Part shown: piece by piece, positions 1 to 7,386 of the stretch
How the letters are laid out: each line of letters starts with the position of its first letter
Numbering within the stretch: the stretch's first letter is position 1
Assembly: GCA_937974275.1 (NCBI GenBank)
Contig: CALJIF010000008.1
Span: forward strand, 1 to 18,307
Source of the DNA: an uncultured Flavobacteriales bacterium
GTDB lineage: Bacteria; Bacteroidota; Bacteroidia; Palsa-965
DNA: 18,307 bases
Direction of reading: 5' to 3'
The notes under the pieces: model-generated
Database searches by the model: none
What the model was told of the DNA's origin: nothing
The model's input: only the letters and a program-made list of their open reading frames with translations
Position numbers and translations under genes: made by a program

Positions 1-1803
1 GGTACGACCCGTGCCTACGTATAATTTATCTCCATCAGCAAACGTGACTTCTTTTTGGTAGGTATTGTACAACTTAATTCCATACAAATAGAGAATACCA
101 TCGGTTCCGTATGTTGTAATTTCTCCGATATGATGCTTGGGGGCATTGTAAGCTGATGGGTGCGGAGCAGTTAAGCCCATACCCAAATTCACTTCCTGAC
201 GCGATAGGGAGTGAATCACCTGATTGCGTTGATCCCGCTGTGTGCGCGTGTTGGAAGCGGGAAGTGTCGTTACCGCTCCGTTTTTGTCAGCTACTTTGTC
301 ACTCAATTTTTTGTTGAACAATCCGTCGTTTTCAATAACGAATTGATGTGCTTTGCTCTGTGCAGCAATTTGCTGATAGGCGGGATCTGCTTCCACGGAT
401 TTTTCATTGGCTTCTTTGAAGTACCATTTTTCGTAGTCGGGGTTACCACCGCCGTCTTTGTAAAGCAATTTCGTGAAAGCTTTGTTGTCATCTGTCCATT
501 TTATTCCTGTTGAAGTTGATACGTTAATAGCTATATCAACCCCGGTGCGTGCAAGTTGACCTACTCCAATTTCTGCTCCAATATTTTGACCGGAAGTAAC
601 GCTCTTTTGTTTGGGATCAAATACAAATCCGATATCTGATCTAAATGGCCGATAGCTTCCACCAACACCTTGACCCGATACACTGTAAATGTCATATGTT
701 AAAGCACTAAGTCCAATAGCAGGTATATTAGTTACCATGGTTTTGTCATTCTCCCGATTAAAATCTAAAACACTGTATTCTTGTGCACCTCCTGCTTCTA
801 AGTTCATGTAGCCATACGCAGGTGTATACATGTAAGTTTGTGCTAGTCGTTGTGAACTCAAATATCCACCAACGTCATAAGTACCATGAAATCCTGTTAC
901 TTCAATACCAAATTTGAATGAAGCATTGATTGAGAAATTGTACATCGGTAGTTGAACAGAGGGTGAATAGTTATAAGATCCAAAGTTGAATGAAGATGAA
1001 GTGCCGAACACATTGTTTGTTTTATTACGCCCCGACTTGTGAGTCGTTTTCTGTTCAATATTAGATGTAACAGAGAGCTGTTTCAAACCACCACGTGAGT
1101 TGAAAGATGCTCCAACAGAAACTCCTAATACTCCTGATCCTGTAGCATCATCTTTTGATGCTTTATATGCTTGCATCGCAAGTCCAACACTGGGAGAAAT
1201 CGATAATCCATTTTCAGAACTTGAATTAATACCTAAACTTGCGGTCCATGGAATTTTGGCTTTTTCTCCAGCCTGCAGACTGTAATTAAAGGATCGATCA
1301 ATACCTAGTCCTGTGTAGTTATTAAAATTAATTCCCAACGAGTAGCTTTGTGCTATCCTTTGCATACCAAAAAATTCACCGCCAATTCCGCCGTTAACGC
1401 CAAACGTCGTATTCGGTTTCATATTCATGATCTTACGAATACTGTCTCCGTTAAAATCGTCGGGAAGTCCACGCATGTTGCGGTTAATCACACCGGGATT
1501 CAGATTCCAACCTAAACCTACCCAGCTGGCCTCCTGGTCCATGCTGATACCGGATTGATAAGCAAGGTTTAACGGATAGCCGTCCATGTCAATCAACGGG
1601 ATATTGTAACTAAAATCTCCGCTAAATAAGTCGACCATGTCGGACGTACCGATAGGCGTAAAGCCTTGTACTTCCGGCTGACTCGGTCCGCCTGTTAACG
1701 CAAAGGCGGCAGTTGGCAATGCACTATCCATAAACAGCAGTACAGCTAAGGCGCCCGCTGTTTTACGTAATATCGATTGTTGACGTGCAAATCGTTTCAT
1801 CAT
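1..1803 (-). CDS. Giant secreted Rhs-like protein, N-terminal part (runs off left edge)
   Basis: An open reading frame starts at a double ATG (1803 or 1800) and stays open for 601 codons to base 1, so the 3' end lies outside the window. The first 35 residues form a signal peptide (basic start, hydrophobic ALAVLLFMDSALPTAAFA). It is followed by the block VQGFTPIGTSDMVDLFSGDF (46-64), NIPLIDMDGYPLNLAY and SWVGLGWNLNPGVINR (about 93-108). I recognise this block from the N-terminus of very large Bacteroidota secreted proteins that often carry Rhs/YD-type repeats further on; the repeats are not visible here. The rest is rich in Gly, Ser, Asn and aromatic residues, as in extracellular beta-rich proteins. 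It is the last visible gene of a minus-strand operon, 5 bases after the lipoprotein stop. Function is unknown; a surface or toxin-like role is only a guess. Confidence 0.72.
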   Translation of the reverse strand, partial: MMKRFARQQSILRKTAGALAVLLFMDSALPTAAFALTGGPSQPEVQGFTPIGTSDMVDLFSGDFSYNIPLIDMDGYPLNLAYQSGISMDQEASWVGLGWNLNPGVINRNMRGLPDDFNGDSIRKIMNMKPNTTFGVNGGIGGEFFGMQRIAQSYSLGINFNNYTGLGIDRSFNYSLQAGEKAKIPWTASLGINSSSENGLSISPSVGLAMQAYKASKDDATGSGVLGVSVGASFNSRGGLKQLSVTSNIEQKTTHKSGRNKTNNVFGTSSSFNFGSYNYSPSVQLPMYNFSINASFKFGIEVTGFHGTYDVGGYLSSQRLAQTYMYTPAYGYMNLEAGGAQEYSVLDFNRENDKTMVTNIPAIGLSALTYDIYSVSGQGVGGSYRPFRSDIGFVFDPKQKSVTSGQNIGAEIGVGQLARTGVDIAINVSTSTGIKWTDDNKAFTKLLYKDGGGNPDYEKWYFKEANEKSVEADPAYQQIAAQSKAHQFVIENDGLFNKKLSDKVADKNGAVTTLPASNTRTQRDQRNQVIHSLSRQEVNLGMGLTAPHPSAYNAPKHHIGEITTYGTDGILYLYGIKLYNTYQKEVTFADGDKLYVGTGRT

Positions 1804-1808
1804 GGCAT

Positions 1809-2441
1809 TTATTTTTTTGTAACCGGAATTACCGATTGAACTTGTTCGGGTGAATAATAAAGTTTGGTCATGCCCGTGTTAAATATTCTTTCATTCACAA
1901 GCAGCGTAAAACCATTGGCAACATCCGCTCCTGCAGCATCAAATCCGCACAATACACTTAGTTCCGGACGCACGTTGAAGGTGCGTTCGAAATGCGATAG
2001 CGCACAAGGCAATGTGTCTCCCTTTGTGGTAACTATTTTTAAATCGTGTTCTATTCCGAAAGAGTAATACTTAACACGCTCATCATATTCGGAAGGATGC
2101 TGCACCTGCCATTTTAATAATTCGGATGTTGCAGAATCGGACGAAAACAGGATGCGGAAATAAACGAGGTCGGTGTAACCGGTTTCTGCTTCTTGCAAAG
2201 CTTTAGGATCTGCATCCGAACCCAGTTCTGCAATTGCCATATACGACGGAGGCAGCAATGCCGCTTGTATTGTGAAGTCGCCTACACGTGCTGCTTTTTT
2301 ACCGGCATAACTTTCCGATTGGATGGCTTTTAGTATCTCTACAGCCGGCGCACTTCCATTAGTTAACGGAATATTCGGAGTCGGCGACCATCGTGCACAT
2401 CCGGAAATAAATATCACGAAGAAATATTTTAACAGTTTCAT
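1809..2441 (-). CDS. Small predicted lipoprotein, unknown function
   Basis: This is a 210-residue protein with a lipoprotein signal: a short basic start (MKLLK), a hydrophobic stretch and a lipobox ISGC placing the acylated cysteine at residue 15. The mature part matches no family I can name. Its start ATG overlaps the stop of the upstream OmpH-like gene by four bases (ATGA, 2438-2441), and its stop lies 5 bases before the start of the giant secreted protein, so it is very likely co-translated with both. The context suggests an envelope-anchored accessory factor for export or assembly of the giant protein. That role is inferred from position alone. Confidence 0.75.
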   Translation of the reverse strand: MKLLKYFFVIFISGCARWSPTPNIPLTNGSAPAVEILKAIQSESYAGKKAARVGDFTIQAALLPPSYMAIAELGSDADPKALQEAETGYTDLVYFRILFSSDSATSELLKWQVQHPSEYDERVKYYSFGIEHDLKIVTTKGDTLPCALSHFERTFNVRPELSVLCGFDAAGADVANGFTLLVNERIFNTGMTKLYYSPEQVQSVIPVTKK

Positions 2442-2959
2442 TTTCCGCTGTATTTGTTATTTAAAAATGATATGATAGGTTCTGTAATATCAGTACTTGG
2501 GGTGCCGAACAGCACACTGCCGTTATCATCATCCGTAATAATCAGATCATAGCCGTGCTCCGTACCGTATGTTTTAATATACTCGCGCATGCGGGCAATA
2601 ATCTGTCCGTCGTATTGTCGTGTTTTTTCGGCACTGTATGTTTCAAACTGCTGGCGACGATTCAGGTATTGTTGTTTGTCGGTTAAGAAATGATCCACGC
2701 TTACGGTCGATTTACCTTGCATGGTATCTAAAACTGCAGCACGCTGTTGCAACAACAAGCCGATACTGTCCAGGTACTGCTGTTCCTGTTGAATTTCTTG
2801 TCGTAACTGTTTTTCCAGTTCTTTCTTCATCTCAAAACCGTCAAATACGGTTTTCAATCGCACGTAACCGATTTTTGGTACAGCGGTATAACTGTACACC
2901 GCTATAGCCAGGGCAATACATGCCACTCCTATACTGATGAGGGTTCCTCTAGTCCACAT
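2438..2959 (-). CDS. OmpH/Skp-family periplasmic chaperone-like protein
   Basis: This 173-residue protein has an N-terminal hydrophobic segment (residues 7-27) that is a signal peptide or membrane anchor. IGYVRLKTVFDGFEMKKELE follows, which is the usual beginning of the OmpH/Skp fold. A long Gln/Glu/Arg-rich coiled coil (about 45-115) comes next, and the family-like C-terminal strand GSVLFGTPSTDITEPIISFL. Known members are periplasmic trimeric chaperones that hold unfolded outer-membrane proteins. The start overlaps the end of the upstream TANFOR-like gene by 11 bases, and the stop overlaps the lipoprotein start by four. In this operon a dedicated holdase for the large beta-rich products encoded beside it is plausible. 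Family assignment is fairly secure; the client is inferred. Confidence 0.8.
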   Translation of the reverse strand: MWTRGTLISIGVACIALAIAVYSYTAVPKIGYVRLKTVFDGFEMKKELEKQLRQEIQQEQQYLDSIGLLLQQRAAVLDTMQGKSTVSVDHFLTDKQQYLNRRQQFETYSAEKTRQYDGQIIARMREYIKTYGTEHGYDLIITDDDNGSVLFGTPSTDITEPIISFLNNKYSGK

Positions 2960-4061
2960 AAAATTTCAGGTAAAATTTTTCTTTCTTGGCATTGACAACT
3001 TCGAGGGTATAGAAACCTGCCTTTAATTGCAGCGCTTGCAGGTCCAGTTCGAAGCGGTTATCTCCATTTGATTTGTAAGTAATGCCTTCCGCGTCACTCA
3101 CTTTTTTATTGTCGTTGCTGACAACAGGTTTCATTTCATTCTGTGAAGCATCTACTACTTTACAAGTGATAGTTCCTCCCGTGTACTCTTCCTGAAAACG
3201 GAAGTAGATGATGTGATTCGCTGCGGTATAATATCCTGCATCCACTTGCGGACGCACAATGGCGTATTTGGTGACCACAGGAAGAAGTTGAGCACGTACA
3301 ACAAATTGCCATACTTCCGATTGAGCAACCACGCCTTGACCACCGGCAGCAATACGTTGTACTTGCCATGCGTACCGTTGTCCCTCCTTTAATGCAGGCG
3401 CATCTGAAGGAAAGGGCACGTCATGTCGTAACACCTGATGCATAATGAGCACCGGTAAATTTTGCGCTAATGCTTGTTCTGCCGTTTGTCCTTTTTCCAG
3501 TAGCACAACAGTTAAACGAAATGTTTCACCTGCTGTGAGCAGATTAAATGGTTCCGAATGTGTCCAGAAAAATGTTGGTCGCATCTGATCAACAGTATCC
3601 TGATCACCGGGTGCAACGAGTTGTAAAAAGTTGGTAGGACTTCCTTCCAACTCCTGACAGAATTCATCCAACGGTTCGCCGGCAGCACTCAGTAAGGTGA
3701 TGCAATGGCGAAACAAACCGCCGGGCAATTGTCGCTGATTGCGGATATATTCACCTTGTGCTCCTGCTGACGTGGTAGACAAGGTAAGTGTAATCATCCC
3801 GGGCTGAATAGTGTTCATACCGCTACGTAATGTGATGGGTGCGGTTCTGGAAACCATGAGCTGTTCGCCTGCAGAATTATATAAACGTGCTTCTAATGTT
3901 ACAACAGCGCCGGAATTGGTGGACAGCAATAAGCTTTGACAAATGGATGCAGGTGTAACCTGAAAAGGTTGGAATGTACTGCCTGTTATGCTAACCTGAG
4001 CAGAGCCTAGTTGTACAAGCAGCGTTAGTGTGAAGAGCAAGATGGATCGTATCATAATCAT
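2949..4061 (-). CDS. Secreted protein with TANFOR-like domain
   Basis: This 370-residue protein has a clear signal peptide ending near GSAQ (residue 22). The pattern LPGGLFRHCITLL (about 115-127), a second Cys in DEFCQELEG, a Pro/Trp strand RPTFFWTHSEPF, and LKEGQRYAWQVQRIAAGGQG followed by SEVWQFVV resembles the TANFOR region known from Bacteroidota secreted proteins. There the two cysteines and the RYAWRV-type strand are typical. The last 100 residues look like an extra beta-sandwich. ATGs at 4061 and 4055 are both possible starts; 4061 is chosen because it gives the four-base overlap with the upstream stop, seen elsewhere in this operon. TANFOR genes often sit near giant Rhs-like or outer-membrane genes, which fits here. 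Biochemical function is not known. The domain name is from pattern memory, not a search. Confidence 0.68.
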   Translation of the reverse strand: MIMIRSILLFTLTLLVQLGSAQVSITGSTFQPFQVTPASICQSLLLSTNSGAVVTLEARLYNSAGEQLMVSRTAPITLRSGMNTIQPGMITLTLSTTSAGAQGEYIRNQRQLPGGLFRHCITLLSAAGEPLDEFCQELEGSPTNFLQLVAPGDQDTVDQMRPTFFWTHSEPFNLLTAGETFRLTVVLLEKGQTAEQALAQNLPVLIMHQVLRHDVPFPSDAPALKEGQRYAWQVQRIAAGGQGVVAQSEVWQFVVRAQLLPVVTKYAIVRPQVDAGYYTAANHIIYFRFQEEYTGGTITCKVVDASQNEMKPVVSNDNKKVSDAEGITYKSNGDNRFELDLQALQLKAGFYTLEVVNAKKEKFYLKFYVD

Positions 4062-6154
4062 CGGGTGTAGTGAATGGAAACTTGTGCCAGGTATGGAAAT
4101 TGTTTAAATAATGCAGGTTGTATCATGTTATAATAATCGCCTTGGACTAAACGCTGCAACTCGGCTTGTGCAGAAAGACCTTTGCAGATGGGCATAAACA
4201 ATCGTACAACAAAACCTGATTGTGTACCGGTTGCATTGTGACCTAATTTATATCCTGCATCAGTTTGGAGTCCGTTCTTAAATGCATACCCCAATTCCGT
4301 CAGCAGCATGCCATTCGTGCTGTACAAGCTATCTTCCGGGGTAATTGAAAACCACTGATAATTCATGGTGGTTCTCCATCCTTTTTTACCAGTATAATTT
4401 GTGGCGCATTGAAGCGTTCGGAATGATCGCGCGGTTGCATCGGCAATACTAAAGCCGGAAATAGTAAGCGTGGTTACGACAAGGCCTCGTTTTACTTTAG
4501 GTCTCCAAAACGCGGAAGCAAAGTATAAATGATTGCCCGAGCGGTGAGCGGTATCCTGCAATTGTTCCATAGCGTAATTTACTTGCTGAAATACCGGCTG
4601 ATAATTCGCGCGAACCTGCAAACGGGAGTATGGTTTGATAACGGTTCCAATACCAAATCCACGCAACAACATGTTGCCCTCGTACAGACCGAGCACATTA
4701 TTGGCATCCTGACGCGCCGTAATTTCAACACTCCACTTGGGAGTTATTTGTTGCATAATTTTAGCCTCGTAACGGGCATGGTCGGGTCGAATAAATGCTG
4801 CTCCGTAACTTCTAAAAAACGGATCCACATGTCTCCATCGTAACAACCACGTGGTTTTGGAAACTCTTATTCCGCCTTGATAAGAAATTTGAAAAGCGTG
4901 CGAACGAAATTTAGCATCCCATAATTTTCCGTTGGTATTTGCCACTTCCACATCCTCAAATTGTTCTGCAAGCATCGACTTGGCATAACTAGCCTTAAAA
5001 ACATGTTGTTTGTAAACCCATGCTCCCGATACACCCACAACAACATTCACTTCCTGCATATCAGCATTTAGCGCAGTTGTACTGTCTTGCCAATACGATT
5101 GTAATCCTTTCCCTGCTGAAATGTTGATGCGAAGGTGTGTGCCATTTTCTGCTCCGGGACCTGCACTGATACCACCAATTAATCTGCCGGAAGTGAGTTG
5201 ATTAAAATCGAAATAATTAAAAATGTTTCGTTGCAGTAATAAATTATCCTGAATGAGATCGCCGGAATAATTTAAGTTGATAATACTTTTTCCTCCGGCA
5301 ACATTTATATACCAACCACGAGTAGATAGCGTAGATTGAATACCTCGAAGCGGAATTCCCGAAAGGGTAAATGGATTTTGCTCCGGGAAGCACATACCTA
5401 TTGCGAATTGCTGCACATGCATACGCTGTGGCGCCCAGGAAGGTCGATTCAGCCGCTTCAACAATGAATCAGTTTCGTTGATCTGTTGCCTATAGTGTTC
5501 AATGCTTTGTGTATGTCCTGCCAAAGCTGATTCTTGAACAGTAATCAATTGAGCGATTTCGTGCCTGTAATTCGGCGATTGCGGATAATCTCTTAATAGC
5601 TCCGAACGCTCCGGCAACTGAGCTGAATCATTAACGTGCTGTTGCAGCCACTCTGCCTTTCTCTTTTCGTAAGCAGCATTCAGACGATTTTGATAATCGG
5701 TTGAATCGAGTGTTTGCAGATAATTTAAATAATTGAGTCGTTGATGTAATTTTTGTTGATGCTGTTGAACGTTTAATATTGAATCGTTCAACTTCGCTTT
5801 TTGTTGGAGCAGTTCCTGTGTTTTTATTTGACGATAACGTGGTTGATCAAACGATACCCTAAAGTAATTGTTAAGTCCTGCAATGTTTTTAATCGATGTG
5901 TACCGTCCTTGTACAGCAAGAGGCACGTTTTTGATTACGATGGATTGTGTTCCCTGCAACGTAACAATATTCGAAATAGAAGAGTCGATAACGGAGAAAG
6001 GTGTAATTCCGTATTGATGCGTTAAGGAAATTGTTCCTTGTGGTTGAAGTGTGTTGATTTGTGCATGTACAGCAAATTCACCGCATAAGAAATATGCAGT
6101 AGTCACGACAATTTGAAACGTTGGGTAACGTAAAAATGTGGTGAAGTGGAACAT
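4058..6154 (-). CDS. Predicted outer-membrane protein with periplasmic coiled coil and beta-rich C-terminal half
   Basis: From the ATG at 6154 this encodes 698 residues. Upstream in-frame starts at 6205 (GTG) and 6199 (ATG) exist, but 6154 places a hydrophobic signal segment near the N-terminus with a likely cleavage at AVHAQ. The mature N-terminal part contains a charged, Gln-rich helical stretch (roughly residues 105-225) that looks like a coiled coil. From about residue 250 to the end there are many short alternating-hydrophobic, aromatic-rich strands separated by polar turns, as expected for an outer-membrane beta-barrel of 16 or more strands. It ends in SIHYTR. I recognise no named family. 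It is the first gene of the minus-strand operon and overlaps the TANFOR-like gene by four bases, so it may form the membrane port or anchor for the operon's secreted products (inferred). Confidence 0.68.
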   Translation of the reverse strand: MFHFTTFLRYPTFQIVVTTAYFLCGEFAVHAQINTLQPQGTISLTHQYGITPFSVIDSSISNIVTLQGTQSIVIKNVPLAVQGRYTSIKNIAGLNNYFRVSFDQPRYRQIKTQELLQQKAKLNDSILNVQQHQQKLHQRLNYLNYLQTLDSTDYQNRLNAAYEKRKAEWLQQHVNDSAQLPERSELLRDYPQSPNYRHEIAQLITVQESALAGHTQSIEHYRQQINETDSLLKRLNRPSWAPQRMHVQQFAIGMCFPEQNPFTLSGIPLRGIQSTLSTRGWYINVAGGKSIINLNYSGDLIQDNLLLQRNIFNYFDFNQLTSGRLIGGISAGPGAENGTHLRINISAGKGLQSYWQDSTTALNADMQEVNVVVGVSGAWVYKQHVFKASYAKSMLAEQFEDVEVANTNGKLWDAKFRSHAFQISYQGGIRVSKTTWLLRWRHVDPFFRSYGAAFIRPDHARYEAKIMQQITPKWSVEITARQDANNVLGLYEGNMLLRGFGIGTVIKPYSRLQVRANYQPVFQQVNYAMEQLQDTAHRSGNHLYFASAFWRPKVKRGLVVTTLTISGFSIADATARSFRTLQCATNYTGKKGWRTTMNYQWFSITPEDSLYSTNGMLLTELGYAFKNGLQTDAGYKLGHNATGTQSGFVVRLFMPICKGLSAQAELQRLVQGDYYNMIQPALFKQFPYLAQVSIHYTR

Positions 6155-6348
6155 GCGGGTTATGCTAACTTTCACTACAGCAATATAGACGCAAAACATA
6201 TTCACATCTCATTGTTAGTCCAGTATAGTAAAAATTAACTAAATGTTAAACGGCTATAAATGACAGTAAATCAAGCTAATGGAGTGTATTTGTGTGATTT
6301 GAACTTGTATAAAAATGAAGAAAAAATAATACTAAGCGCGGTTACTAA

Positions 6349-6408
6349 CGGGAAAAATCCCGCAAAAAAGGCGTGAAAAATCCCGCAAAAAAGGCGTGAA
6401 AAATCACG
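6349..6408. repeat. Palindrome array, three units at exact 23-bp period
   Basis: Three 14-bp units start at 6349, 6372 and 6395. Each has 5-bp arms around AAAA. Unit 1 is CGGGA/TCCCG, unit 3 is CGTGA/TCACG, and unit 2 is a hybrid with the left arm of unit 3 and the right arm of unit 1. The two spacers are identical (CAAAAAAGG). Units 1 and 3 differ by a compensatory T-to-G and A-to-C pair that keeps the arms complementary. This suggests a structure-forming or symmetric protein-binding element rather than a random repeat. Confidence 0.85.
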
Positions 6409-6465
6409 TTTTCGAAATATGTATCTACAAATAACAATATGAATCGGGTTGTGCAGAAAAAGCTT

Positions 6466-6526
6466 CGTGAAATATCACGTGAATTATTCCGGAAATATCA
6501 CGCTTCAAATAACGTGAAATATCACG
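6466..6526. repeat. Second palindrome array (CGTGAAATATCACG type)
   Basis: Units start at 6466, 6489 and 6513 (spacing 23 and 24). The outer two are identical CGTGAAATATCACG. The middle one, CCGGAAATATCACG, has a degenerate left arm. The spacers differ from one another, unlike the neighbouring array, so this is a related subfamily with an AATA centre. It ends about 100 bases before the plus-strand start at 6627 and may lie in that gene's promoter or leader. Confidence 0.8.
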
Positions 6527-6626
6527 TTAATAACTTTAATTCTATAAATTATAATAAAAGTTAAAACAAGAAACTAATTTGCAGCACCCTTACATTTTAG
6601 TATTCACCCCTAAATCCAATCACATT

Positions 6627-7289
6627 ATGAAAAAAGTAGTCATTCTTTTTGTGTTTTGTTCCTTGTTTAACCATATAACATGGGGACAATCTTCCATGCC
6701 TAATATCGGTTTGGTCAGCCAGTTAGTGCAAGTGAAGTATGAAGCTGAAAACATTGTATCTCAAGTATCGCAGGATACTTCCACTGCTGCTCAAATTCAA
6801 GCATCAAAGCAAATTGTCCTGAAAACATATAATGAGTTGCGTATGCAAGTGGATGCGGTGGTGTTGCAACTCGGTGCTGATATGCAGGTGAAAGGATCGG
6901 TGCGTTTATTTAAGAAATTGAATAAATACTACTCGAAACATCTGTTGATGGATGGCGATCCTCAAGGAAAAAGTCTTTCAAAATATGGTCCGGCTTTCCG
7001 AAGGATATATGTGCTGAATTCAGAATTGCAGCAAGCCAATAAACAATGGACATTGGCAACGAATAATAAAAAACCGACAATTTTTGATAAAGGTGCAGCC
7101 GGTGATAAGGGCGTTGACGCTTTTGTGTCAGGTGCATTGCCGGTAATAGAATTAGGCTGGACTATCATTAAAGAATGGAAAGCAGCCAACCAAAGCAAAG
7201 TGGAAGGGATTGTTACGTTGTTGGATGGACTTCGATTGACGGCGCCGCAGGATCTAGGCAAGAAACCGGAAGCTAAGAAAGAAGACTAA
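6627..7289 (+). CDS. Small secreted helical protein, unknown function
   Basis: The ATG at 6627 gives a 220-residue protein with a classical signal peptide (MKK, then VVILFVFCSLF, cleavage near ITWGQ). An in-frame ATG at 6579 would add 16 residues that break the signal peptide pattern, so it is rejected. The mature protein is mostly predicted helix with heptad-like stretches (about residues 30-110), lacks cysteines, and ends in a Lys/Glu-rich tail (KKPEAKKED). No family is recognised. It is followed after 97 bases by the tyrosinase on the same strand and may share its transcript. A periplasmic role is likely from the signal peptide; nothing more can be supported. Confidence 0.68.
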   Translation: MKKVVILFVFCSLFNHITWGQSSMPNIGLVSQLVQVKYEAENIVSQVSQDTSTAAQIQASKQIVLKTYNELRMQVDAVVLQLGADMQVKGSVRLFKKLNKYYSKHLLMDGDPQGKSLSKYGPAFRRIYVLNSELQQANKQWTLATNNKKPTIFDKGAAGDKGVDAFVSGALPVIELGWTIIKEWKAANQSKVEGIVTLLDGLRLTAPQDLGKKPEAKKED

Positions 7290-7386
7290 GTCGCCGTTAA
7301 ACGGAGTTGAATTACATTATTTATTATATCAAACTCATTCCCAAACAATACTTCAAATTTTCAATCAATTTAAAAAACAACCCATT

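Larger units (their letters stand above)
6155..6626. promoter_or_regulatory. Divergent intergenic region with palindrome arrays
   Basis: This 472-base A/T-rich stretch separates the minus-strand envelope operon from the plus-strand small secreted protein, so promoters for both should lie here. It contains two palindrome arrays (listed separately). I find no convincing Bacteroidota-type pair of -33 TTTG and -7 TAnnTTTG boxes. A lone TAATTTG at 6575-6581 is the nearest -7 match for the plus strand, without a matching -33. No additional gene is supported here. Confidence 0.45.

Noticed and set aside
211..513. Plus-strand open frames within 1-1803, such as 211-513 and 1100-1285
   Set aside because: They lie antisense to the giant secreted protein frame, which has a signal peptide and recognisable motifs.
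4529..4843. 104-residue plus-strand open frame
   Set aside because: Antisense to the predicted outer-membrane protein; the sequence shows no family or signal features.
6349..6526. CRISPR-like array because of regular spacing
   Set aside because: Units are 14 bp with 9-10 bp spacers, some identical; CRISPR spacers are about 25-45 bp and unique, and no cas genes are present.
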